Positions 9,780-18,965 of a DNA stretch of 27,982 nucleotides are shown here, one piece after another; the first letter of the stretch is position 1, and each line of letters begins with the position of its first letter. Both the position numbers and the translations under genes were made by a program. Below the pieces are notes generated by a model. The model worked only from the letters and a program-made list of their open reading frames with translations. It was not told the origin of the DNA and searched no databases. The stretch is from Sperchopsis tessellata (taxonomy: Eukaryota > Arthropoda > Insecta > Coleoptera > Hydrophilidae): contig JAWQRN010000600.1 of assembly GCA_033557685.1 (NCBI GenBank), positions 1 to 27,982 on the forward strand, in the 5' to 3' direction.

Positions 9780-11005
9780 TTCTTCTTCTTTAGCCCGTTA
9801 TGACAATTTTTGTATGTAGGCTTTTCCCAATTGTCTCATTCTTCCCGGTTCTGTACTGTTTGGATCCACTCCATTCCAGATGTTCTTTTGAGCTATTGTT
9901 ATTGTTCCCCACCTGAAATTCTACTCATCTTAGTTGTATTGATGAGTGTCCTCCCGTTCTGGTCTTCTAGTGCATTTTGCGATTTTATAGTTACGCCAGT
10001 TATCTTCTCTATCCTCTTGTGGACTTTAAAGGAATCGTATATTTTATAAAGTTGTTCAATTTATGTGAATAGCTCTTCTAGCTATTCTTCATTTGCCCTG
10101 TTCACCTCTCCCCTTATTATCATCTGCATCTCTCTGTATTCGTTCAAATATGCGGATTTAAAATGCCTCCGCTTATCCATCAAAGCTAGTATCTCGTCCG
10201 GCATCCTCTCCTTCTTTTTGTCTATTTTTGCGATCTGAGATGTTTCTACCTGACTTCCTGTGTTATGTTTTTGATAAGTTATCACTGTTTCTCTTGTGTC
10301 TCCGTTCTTGAGTTGTGATAACTCTGGCTTTTTGGGGTTTTCCTTTGTTTCAGTTTCTTAAATTTCAGCTGAAATTTAGCCACCACTGGGCTGTGGTCAG
10401 AGCCTACATCTGCGCCGAGGTAAGGTTTTACAGATTTTTACTTCTGTATATCTTATTTATCATTATATAATTGATTTGATTTCTTAAAATGTTGTCGGTA
10501 TTGTCCTGTGGCGACCTCCATGTGTAGAGTCTTCTAGAATGTATTTGTTATTACTAACTTATGTTCCTGTACAAATTGTAGAAGTCTATCCCCTCGTTCG
10601 TTTCTAATGCCTGGTCCAAATTCTCCCACCAACTCTTCATAACTCCCCTTCCCAATTTTGGCTTTCAAATCTCCCATTATAATTGTTGTTTCATGTGTTT
10701 TGGTTGCGTTCAACACGTGTTCTGCACCTGTGTAGAATTGTTCGATCTCTTCTTCATCATTTTCTGCCGTGGAAGCGTAAACCTGTAGTGTGCTAATTTT
10801 GTCTATTTGTGATTGTAGTTGTAGAAGCATTATTCGGTAGAGAATGGTGAGAAGCCGTGACGCACTTATTATTGTTCTATCTATGATTATTCCTACCCCA
10901 TGTCTGTGATTTGGATTGTTCTCCTCAGACCACGAATAGTACATTATTCCGTTATTCGTTCATTTACCCTTTCCCTTCCAACGCAATTCGATAATGCCCA
11001 TTATG
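9780..11005 (-). mobile_element. RTE-clade LINE relic lacking most of its RT
   Basis: The minus strand encodes an almost complete RTE endonuclease. It starts with IIELRWKGKGK (near 10993-10961; the catalytic-glutamate 'ETRW' box), then a 136-codon open frame (10944-10534) with YYSW..ENN.NHRHGVGII, LQVYASTAENDEEE and MGDLKAKIG, and later GADVGSDH with SDH at 10401-10393. The usual GDFNA is GDLKA, so a conserved asparagine is lost, and VYAPT is VYAST. A linker follows (ALMDKRRHFKSAYLNEYREM, 10285-10082). Past about 9970 the sequence passes straight into the element C-terminus, GMEWIQTVQNREE and RQLGKAYIQ, and ends in AAGAAGAAG. Roughly the entire RT domain is missing, so this is an internally deleted copy. 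Frameshifts are present. Confidence 0.88.
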
Positions 11006-13883
11006 TTTATTTATTATTGGGTAATAATTATTTATTTTTTACCATTTTTATTTTAGTTTTTTATGTGTATATAGTGACTTTATGGTGAATATGCGATACT
11101 CTACTTTAATTTGTGATATCAAACTTGTTTTGATTATATATTTTCTATATTAATATATGTTTTTGTACATTTTCAAAATTTGGCAGTTGATTTTCTGATG
11201 GTAATAGATATTGTGTGACTACTGTATCTTTTGTGTTTTCCTCATGTATGTACAATTTAAAATTGTTTCTTAGTCCTCCATTCATTTTGATAATTATAGA
11301 GCGCTGAAGACGGGTCTGCCACCCATACACTTGCATGTTTTAATGTATAAACCAAACAATCTATAATCGTGACGAACTTAAAAATCTAATTCTTCTTAGA
11401 TTTTCAAGCTTTTAATTTTTTCCCATAATTTGACTGAAAATCGATTTACAAATACGCCCAAATTTTCCAAAAACTCTTTTTCATATCGCCTTAATTGATT
11501 TAGAAATTATTCGACCCATAGCATTAGCTCATTTAATCCAACTTCGTTTAGCAGACCAGGGTGAATTTTCCGGCCCAATAACCCATCAAGATACAAAATT
11601 CCTACCCTATTTCGTACAGATTTTCCTTGATTGACTCCCACTAGATATCCGGATTAGTAGGAGCTCTACATGCGTGGTATTATAACATCTTTCTGTAGCC
11701 CGCTTACGAACGAGCAATTGATAACGATATCAGCAACCCTCCTCCCGATGAGTTCGTGTGAAATTCCATTGTGCATATTCTAGCGCCTGCTGATGGGGAG
11801 GGAAAATTGCTGGGAAATTGGAATTTCCCTACTTGATCATCGTGAACTATCCGCCGCAAGATTTATTTACGTCTTTGGTCTCCTTTCACGGAAGAGCACG
11901 TCTTCCCTAGCTTTTCTGAAAATCAATGAAGCGCAAGTCTTCCGGGGGAGACCTGGACCTTTTCAATTAGGAAACGTCATCCGCACTCCCCAGGTAAACC
12001 ACTAGGGAGATATTTAGATGATGCAAAATGAGAGTTTTTAAGAATATGACTGTAGGGTAGTGGGCCATTTCAGTTTATTTAAAGCTGTACAGAACAAAAT
12101 GTGATAACATAATATCTAACATTTAAAAGTTTTACGTTTAAAATTAAGGGGTTTGTTAATTAGAACCATAGAAATGTTAATGAGAGTTAAAATGGTTGGA
12201 CGAAGTTATATGCAAAGTTCAGTAATGTCAAGAAAATACGCTTCAGAAATGATTGCGTTGTCATTTGTAAATTTTATTTCCTTGAATTAGTACTTATGGA
12301 AACCATTGTGCATTTAAATTACTCGAGAAAGGTATAAGAGCCCAAAATATAGGTAAAAATGTAGCGAAATATCTTTTGAAACTGAGTATAAAATATTCAC
12401 TAACCTCTGCCACCTATTTTGTAACTGTACTCTCCCATTCTCTCTAAATGCCCAAACCAGCATAACAAACCATTCAAAATGGGATTTACCACACATAATG
12501 AAGATCAAACCCTATCAATACTTCTCTTGTTTCACACACTTATAAGGGTTTTGTCTTTATATTATTTGGTTTCCTGTTGTAACCAAATCTCACTACCATT
12601 TAAAATGTGTAGGAACCAAAGTGGCTTCTAAAGATGGCATTTTTCGTGAGTTCTTCTTTCTTTAAAACCATCACCATAGCCAACCGCAACTTTCTAAACC
12701 GTATTTAGCCGTTTCTCTTTACTTCCAATCTAATATTTCCAACTTTTGAAAACGTGCTTTTCAAATATAAAAAAATACGCGTAAAAGCAAATTTAACAAT
12801 GTGTACAAAACTGACATTGTTTGAAAGTACAAGAAAACTAACCTACAAAAAGAATATCATCAAATTCCTCCAAAACAACTTGTAATCGTTTAAAGCAGTT
12901 GCATGTGAAATAAAACGATCTGCAAACTTATTTTGAATCAGAAACTTTCGTGCTTGCCTTTGTAAGCAATCTGAAGTTAACGAAGTTTTTAAAGTATAAT
13001 GTACATGCTAAGAGCTGTAATAAGCCGTGAAAATAAAAATAATTACACGGGCCTGCAGATTCAGATGTCAAGGCCTTTCTCTTTGTTTAGGCGTCCACTG
13101 TTGGTAAACATCATAAAAAATCTCGCTTGCGGTTTCAAACGAATATCAAGTAGGCGGGCAGGTGGGCGCCTACGATCTAATTTATATAAATAAATTAATT
13201 CAATAAATGCCTATTGCAAATTATGATACTATTAACATTGATAATGTTCCGTGAACTTGCGTTATGCTGTGTCAAGTGATTATATATTTCTAGTGTGATA
13301 TTATTTATTCTCACTTGTTAGCAGGATCGGACTGGCCATTGACATGCGAACATTTACAAAATGAAACAAAATCGTTGCTTATTCTTCTGAAAATAATAGC
13401 GCTTCCTACAACGTTTTAAAATATAAGGTTTAGGACCAACCTCTCAGCTGTTTTTGTAAACTTCTGGTTTAACCGAAAACGACTTCAACTTTCTTATTTT
13501 AGATAAAATACCCTATATATGGGCCATTGTAGAGGTGAGAAAGGAGCTTTTATAAATATATTTGATTGATGGAAGAGAGGTCCAGACTCGCTGGGATGTG
13601 AACATACCTGCACGCTACTGCTGGTGCCTCAAAAGAGATACTAAACTTGTGAAGTAAAGATGAAAATAGTGATGTAAAATACCTGGGTATCTATTTTTAG
13701 GGTAGGTAGGTATTTATTAATAATTTAAATTTTACATCTTATTTGAATCTATAGTCATAGTTTATACTTTACACTAGATTAAATCAATGCACCACATACA
13801 TAACTTCTCAAACCACATCTGTAATTTGTTTTTTTTTTATTAAACTTAATAGAGAAAATTCAAGCCCACTGTGCCTCAAATTG
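11006..13883. other. Anonymous DNA with a GC-richer patch
   Basis: Nearly 3 kb without a recognised gene. The stretch 11500-12010 is less AT-rich than its surroundings and carries a 70-codon frame (11793-12005) that ends close to a CAG/GTAAAC sequence resembling a splice donor; I recognise no domain. A hairpin GTAGGCG/CGCCTAC with 10-nt loop lies at 13150-13173. The remainder is AT-rich with scattered stops. Confidence 0.45.
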
Positions 13884-13921
13884 CTCTCTCTCTCTATCTC
13901 TCTGTCTCTCTTTCTCTCTCT
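13884..13921. repeat. CT-rich microsatellite
   Basis: An imperfect CT dinucleotide run with a few interruptions (CTAT, CTGT, CTTT). It is not next to any recognised element end. Confidence 0.9.
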
Positions 13922-14038
13922 GCTGTCAGCCGATTTTGTTTCTTACAATCTGTTTAGCTGAAGTGCTGAATGATCTTTCGGTGGGTTATGTTTTATAAAT
14001 ACCCAGTTTTGGTTATCTATTAGTAAGGGTAAATTATC

Positions 14039-14083
14039 GGGTAAATACCCCAAATTTATTTACCATCCCACTGGGTATTTACC
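14039..14083. repeat. Inverted repeat GGTAAATACCC / GGGTATTTACC
   Basis: An 11-bp perfect inverted repeat (14040-14050 and 14073-14083) with a 22-base loop; a related AAATACCCAG lies just upstream near 13997. No function or element family is evident. Confidence 0.6.
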
Positions 14084-14865
14084 ACACTCACATCAATAGA
14101 TCAATAGTTTTTAAAAAAGATTTTTCTACTGCATTGATTATGTAAGTCTGGTGTTAAAGTATATTTAAAGTTAAAAAAACTTATTTTTTTATATAAATAT
14201 AGGAGGCAATTTTGGGACGCATTGTAGTTGTTTTTTGAAAATGAACTAGACAACAAGTTTGGAACGACTTTCTAACTAAGTACGTCACTGTTTCTATTGG
14301 ATTAATTAAATATTTATTGACGAAGTTAATTTAACTATTATAACAAAGACAGAATGAGGAAAAGATTGATCGGAAGTAATATTGGAACTGCCATATCGAT
14401 ACATAACAAGATTATCGACCGTATGTTGCAGCTCTCACTTCGAAAGCTGATTACTTTCAATGTCTCCTCATTTTGTAAATAAATATGTTTACAAATATAA
14501 ATGAATGTCTCTCGATTATTCGCAGACATTGATAACGATTTTCCGCATATCGTATACGGCGTAACAATCTACAAATAATGTCATCAAGGTTAATAGCTTC
14601 AAATGAAATCAGTTGGACATGCTTTTTATGATATAAAATTATACTGCCTAGGATGACGAGAGGCTATTACGCAGATATTATTTCATTTTGTTAACTTTAT
14701 GTTTTCACTTTTACAGATGTAATACGACATTGTACGTTGAGTTTCTACCGGATGATTCGGGTAACACCCTCTCATCAGTCACTGAACTCGTAAACTTGAA
14801 GTTTTTTTGAAGCTATTTTCGGGATAATAACTTATATAGCTGTGTTTTTGGATTTAATAGCAAGT

Positions 14866-14892
14866 GTTCTCGCGAAAATTTTTCGCGAGAAC
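14866..14892. repeat. Perfect 13-bp-arm palindrome
   Basis: GTTCTCGCGAAAA, one central T, then the exact reverse complement. The GC-rich outer stem stands out in this AT-rich area. It abuts a tRNA T-arm-like sequence at 14894-14906. Confidence 0.8.
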
Positions 14893-14893
14893 C

Positions 14894-14945
14894 GGGAATC
14901 GAACTCGAGCCACCTCGGAGAAGCATAGTTAAAGCCCCATATTGC
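14894..14945 (-). repeat. tRNA-like 3' half (B box), probable SINE or tRNA relic
   Basis: Read on the minus strand, GAGTTCGATTCCC (14906-14894) matches a tRNA T loop and B box (GTTCGATTCC), with a five-base stem TCGAG/CCCGG that has one mismatch. Upstream sequence ATGGGGCTTTAACTATGCTT could be a decayed anticodon arm, but no convincing A box or cloverleaf is visible. It is therefore not called as a functional tRNA. Confidence 0.4.
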
Positions 14946-15005
14946 AGTCGAATTCGTATTCCTATTGCTTCAACATAACCAAATCAACAGTCAATAATAG
15001 CATTG

Positions 15006-15239
15006 CTATGATAAGAATTTCATTAAATTTAAGCCTGTACGAATGTTATTTTTACTTTTATTTAATTTACGGCCAATAACATATATAATGCCCTCATTTA
15101 TTTCACCCATTAACGGAGAACCCATTGAAATTCCGTTTAAATTGTGTGGACAAGATTTTCCCAAATCTGACGAATTTGATCTAACATTCTTTTGATTGTA
15201 GCATGTATCAGAAGAAATGAACCCTTCAATGATTGACAT
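15006..15239 (-). other. Short open frame with GISMGSPL motif, possible Penelope-like RT scrap
   Basis: A 77-codon minus-strand frame contains NLNGISMGSPLMGEINEG. The 'G.PMGSPLS' motif is typical of reverse transcriptases of Penelope-like elements and some other retroelements. The downstream YVDD palm box and any other block are absent, so this is a scrap at best and could be chance. Confidence 0.3.
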
Positions 15240-15289
15240 AAATTTTTAAAAATGGTAGCATTTGTGCAAATCATCGTTCTATTGAACTA

Positions 15290-16500
15290 ACGTCCTAAAT
15301 ATTTCAGAAAGCTGGATCGAAGTATGAATTTCGCCATGGCAGATTGACCGAGTCAGCAATATACGATCTTCTGAAGACAGTAGAGAATCTGAATGTGGGT
15401 CGAATGACAGTCGTTCTAATATGAGACTTCAGCAAATTTGATATTGTTGATCATGATTTGCTGATAAATAAACTCGAAAGGTAAGGCATTCGAGATCGAA
15501 CATTGCAATAATTATAATCATATTTGAGTGACAGACTTACTGTACTAGAGGTCCGAAGGCGCAAGTGTTAAGAGAGGGGTTCCCCAGGGCTCTATCCTCG
15601 ACCCATTACTCTCTAATATATTTATTAATGACCTGCTTCATTTTATTGATGCTCAATTAGTAATGTATGCGTATGATACCACAACTGTTGTTTCTACAGA
15701 ACCATCTCATGACCTGTTTGTTGGATCATGTCTTACTGGATTTTTTGGATAATGGTTTAATACCAATAGCCTAAAATTAAATACGTCCAAAAGAAATTTC
15801 AAGGTTTGGCCCGACATCAAAATGCCGACGGGTGACAACCGCGTGTTTGTTTACATATACGTACGTTGCAGTACGAATATTTTTAGTTATTAAAAACAAC
15901 AACCTATGGCATCATGCATCATATCATATCATCATCATATATAATATTCGTACTGAAACGTACCAGTCCTAGACTCTAAGCATATATTCGAAACAACGCT
16001 TATGGTGCAGTAAGTGTTCGGAGTGCATAAGTGGAAGTATGTCTTACTAAAGACGAGTAGAACCCAGAAATGCATCTGGCACATAGTTTAACTTCCAGCA
16101 TCTTTTTCTGCATCATGGGTTGTTGTTTCTAATAACTAAAAATATTCGTACTGCAACGTACGATTATGTAAACAAACACGCGATTGTTTTCTGCCGGTAT
16201 TTCGATGTCGGGCCAATCTATATAACCTGACACCGCTGAAGCATAATAATATTAAATTCCATGGTGTTTAATAACTATCATCAACATCTTCTGGAATAAA
16301 TATGATGATTGATGATGGCAATCTGATTCAGTGGGCACTAAGTAATAGTTTTTTGTTCCTTATTCAGACGTGACTCTTTCCTTCGGTGATCGTATCACTA
16401 ATTTGAACGAAAGAGTTCTGCTGTTTATGTATATGACTTTGAAGATGGTGTATTATGCATACTTCGAGTCATTTCTGAGTCATGGAATTCATTTGTACTT
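15290..16500 (+). mobile_element. Jockey/CR1-like LINE RT relic, split by a MITE
   Basis: RT blocks occur in order. KYEFRHGRLTESAIYDLLKT (15319-) is the 'QFGFR.GRST' box, followed by DFSKFDIVDHDLLINKLER (the 'DFSKAFD.VDH' box with residues missing) and SYLSDR. RGVPQGSILDPLLSNIFIND (15573-) precedes the palm box YAYD (15666-15677), where the second residue pair of YADD is changed so that a catalytic aspartate is replaced by tyrosine. NTNSLKLNTSK follows. The reading is interrupted at 15806 by a 411-bp inverted-repeat element and resumes after 16216, with MVYYAYFESFLSHGI (about 16446-16490) matching the 'VYYA.F.S.L.YGI' thumb-region block. Stops and frameshifts are present. It is a 5'- and 3'-incomplete relic older than the MITE insertion. 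Confidence 0.85.
15806..16216. mobile_element. 411-bp MITE with ~105-bp terminal inverted repeats
   Basis: Both ends begin TTGGCCCGACATC when read inward. The inverted repeats extend about 105 bp (15806-15912 and 16111-16216) with roughly a dozen differences; shared blocks include GCGTGTTTGTTTACATA and CGTACGTTGCAGTACGAATA. The central part is unique apart from a further partial ATATTCGTACTG block near 15945. There is no open frame. It sits inside the LINE relic, dividing its RT sequence. No target-site duplication is clear at the outer ends, so the superfamily is unresolved; long inverted repeats without coding capacity fit a MITE or a foldback element. Confidence 0.85.
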
Positions 16501-16976
16501 ATATTTTAAATGTGTTTATTAATTGATGTTTACTTATCAATATATATATTACCTATCAGATTAAATTGTAATTTCTTTCAAAGATTATCACCTATATTGA
16601 AGCAAATAATTTGTGTTACATACCATTGATGCTTATAAAATTTATATTTACGAGCAAGTAACTCTGAACTATTGAATTATAATTTTCAGCAATAAATGCA
16701 ATGCCTTCATGGTTATGATACCTATTAAAATTTATTCACACGTATAGTTTTCTAACAGCTACCAACTCAATTTCTTGTCTACCAACATAATAATCAGTTA
16801 TCTCTACTTTTTTCGTATTGAATAAGTTTCTAAATGGTTCGAATAGTCGTCTTATTTTAAAGAGTTCTTTTTATATTATGGCAATATTTCGCCAAGTTTC
16901 TAAATACGAAATATGATTATTTCGCATAATTATATCGCCTTCAATTCAGTGCGTTGACTTCCACGGCCATAGTAAA
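16501..16976. other. Anonymous AT-rich DNA
   Basis: No gene or element recognised; multiple stops in all frames. Confidence 0.6.
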
Positions 16977-17072
16977 TATCTTCAGGCTTTCCTGGAGATA
17001 ACCGAGAGTTGGATTTTGTATTTGCAAAAACAAAAGTGAACACACGGTTATCTTCCGTAAAACCTGAGGATA
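16977..17072. repeat. 96-bp near-continuous palindrome (long hairpin)
   Basis: The two 48-base halves are reverse complements at 38 of 48 positions, with the centre TTTG/CAAA at 17024/17025. The longest uninterrupted paired run is AGATAACCG (with CGGTTATCT). Outward, the similarity fades within about 20 bp. It could be a tiny foldback/MITE copy or a transcript hairpin of the size of a microRNA precursor; nothing else in the sequence decides between them. Confidence 0.7.
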
Positions 17073-17777
17073 TATTGATACCATTGAAACATGCAAAGAT
17101 ATACTTAATAAGAACTTCAAACCAGAATAGGACCCATTGTATTTAAATACACTGCTCCATGAAAATTGCGCTCCTCTATAAAATGCATAATAAAACTAAT
17201 ACTTATTATAAAAGTACATTTAATGCATTTACGTTGAATACGGAATGGCTATAATCCAATGTTAAAATGTTAAAAAATAAAGCTTTAAATCGGATGAAAC
17301 TAATGAAAAATCAAGAATATAAAAATTGAACATTGTGCAATCAATTTGGAGATATACAGAACTATGTGTTTGAATGTATTAAGTTTTCACAAGAAAGATC
17401 AATATACTTGGATAAATTATACGAAACTAATAGCATTAAACCTTTTAATAACATATCAACAATTTTTTCTAATATTTGTGATAATTTTACATACAAATTA
17501 TTTCGCCTTGTCAATTTAACTATTTAATTTTTTAGTCTGGTCCAAGTTTAAAAGTAACGGTCTCTCTTTAAATGTTTTTTCCTGTAGTCTATTCCTGTGA
17601 TTGTCTTAACCAAATATACCGTGACAGACTGGACCGGCAATCTATATCCTTTTTTAGTATCCTTGTAATTAAGTGTTTTCATTCAATAGAATTTACAGAT
17701 TTGATTTTTGTTCTCCAGATAGTAATTTTATTGAGTTCGTATGTTGAATGTTTTAAAAATCACTTAGAATTTGATTT

Positions 17778-18061
17778 GTTTGTTTGTTTAACGTCGGCCT
17801 ATTTCCGCTGCTATGGCCAATCACCTACGTCAAGGATTAGGCTCCCTCACCTGGGAATTTTTCTGCATCAAATGTTCTAACTGGAATTGGGTTCTTTTAT
17901 GTGCACGTGGTCTTCAGTTTACCTACAGTACACGGGACCCACCGTTTTACGTCCCTCCCAGAAGGCGAGCACTGCAAAGACTTTTCCCAAATCACAAAAA
18001 GCCGACCGCCTCTGGAACTCGAACCCGAGACCTCACGCTTAGTAGCCTAGTACTTAACCAC
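17778..18061 (-). mobile_element. tRNA-derived SINE, copy 2 (head truncated)
   Basis: Same family and orientation as the copy at 3115-3425. The B box GGTTCGAGTTCC lies at 18025-18014. The A box is lost because the copy stops at the CCAC preceding it, near 18061. The body shares blocks such as GTGCACGTGGTCTTCA with copy 1, and the 3' end reads CGACGTTAAACAAACAAACA, a CAAA-repeat tail. TAGAATTTGATTT (17765-17777) and TAGGATTTGTTTT (18062-18074) form a probable 13-bp target-site duplication with two changes. The plus-strand open frames over this stretch are artefacts. Confidence 0.85.
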
Positions 18062-18074
18062 TAGGATTTGTTTT

Positions 18075-18390
18075 ATTTTATACATAGAGCTAGGCTAGAT
18101 GAAACAAATTTTACATAACAGCCTGAATTCCACGACCCGTACTCAATATAAACCACCGTATGTCATTCTGATCTAGTGTGTTCCATATTTCCATAAGCCG
18201 TTCTCCCATTCTTCCACGGTATTCGCTCAGCGTAGGCTATCTCTCGGACCTCTTGTATTAGCAAACATCTGTATAAGGCGCAAATGACACGATATGCTTT
18301 CCAAGAACGTCCAATATGTATCGCTTAAAATTCATAGTATAATACAGGAAAACGTATATTTTATGTCTTGAAAATAAAGTCTTTCAAGTC
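18075..18390. other. Anonymous DNA, possibly the body of the element ending at 18391
   Basis: No gene recognised. A hairpin CTTGAAA/TTTCAAG lies near 18368-18389. Confidence 0.4.
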
Positions 18391-18480
18391 CTATGAATGT
18401 TGTTTCCGGGGGGAAACCATGTAGAGGCTCCGATAAATGCCGACGTTTCATCCAGTGTTGCAAGGGACTTTTTCAAGGCT
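18391..18480 (-). ncRNA. Degenerate hammerhead-like motif with conserved terminal hairpin
   Basis: On the minus strand, AGCCTTGAAAAAG (18480-18468) is followed by TCC/GGA pairing, then GAAACGTCGGC (18449-18439): GAAA, a two-pair AC/GT stem III, UC before the expected cut, and GGC pairing with the upstream GCC as stem I. The CUGANGA box is damaged (an extra T and A for G), so activity is doubtful. Twenty bases further on lies GTTTCC-CCCC-GGAAAC and AACATTCATAG (18417-18391), a 27-nt block matching 2235-2261 at 26 positions. Sequences of the form 'CTGAAGAAGGC...GAAACGTCGGC' are widespread in metazoan retroelement ends, notably Penelope-like elements; membership here is inferred. Confidence 0.4.
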
Positions 18481-18559
18481 AGTAATGTTGCTTCAACGAA
18501 TTAATTCAATCCACTTGTCTACGGAGATGAACATAGTTATGTGTATGTTGGAAATCTTT

Positions 18560-18965
18560 TTAAGAATGGTTGCTTAAAGTGCCTCAATATGTTGAGACCA
18601 TTTAGAATATATTCTGTTTTTCATAAAACTCCACGAGGCAAAATCATGAACTGACTTTCAGCAAACAAACCACAGAAAGGAAATAGGCCTAAAATTATTT
18701 ATGTCGTCATTGTTTCCGCTTTTGGGCAACGAGATAACTGAAGCTAGCTTGAATGAGTTCGGAAATATCTTGGAGTCATTGATGATTTTAGTCAAAAGGA
18801 CTAGAAGTAACACTCTTATTGTTTTGATAGGCTCCACTGTCATACCATAAGGGTGCGCCGCTTTACTCTTTTCCAGAAATGTTATAGCCACCCTAACATA
18901 ACCCTTTACATTTTCCATAATGGTTTCACCCGTACATAAAACTGGGCTCAAATTAGCCTCCAACC
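18560..18965 (-). mobile_element. Jockey/CR1-like LINE fragment (RT fingers)
   Basis: The minus-strand frame 18963-18658 includes VAITFLEKSKAAHPYGMTVE, then LLTKIINDSKIFPNSFKLAS, VISLPKSGNNDDINNFRPIS. This matches the start of LINE RT domains: 'I..LK..KA.G.DGI', 'IN.SI..G.FP..LK.A.V.PL.KKG', 'NYRPISLL'. Further downstream (18660-18560) a faint FYEKQNIF and ILKKISNIH remain. The GFR, palm and thumb blocks are gone. The sequence upstream (19200-18965) has open frames but no motif I can name. Confidence 0.75.

Noticed and set aside
15920..15950. ATC-rich run as a CRISPR-like or tandem array
   Set aside because: It is a short imperfect ATC microsatellite in the middle of the MITE, with no spacers.
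17813..18064. Open frames of 83 and 102 codons on the plus strand
   Set aside because: They overlap the second SINE copy; same explanation.
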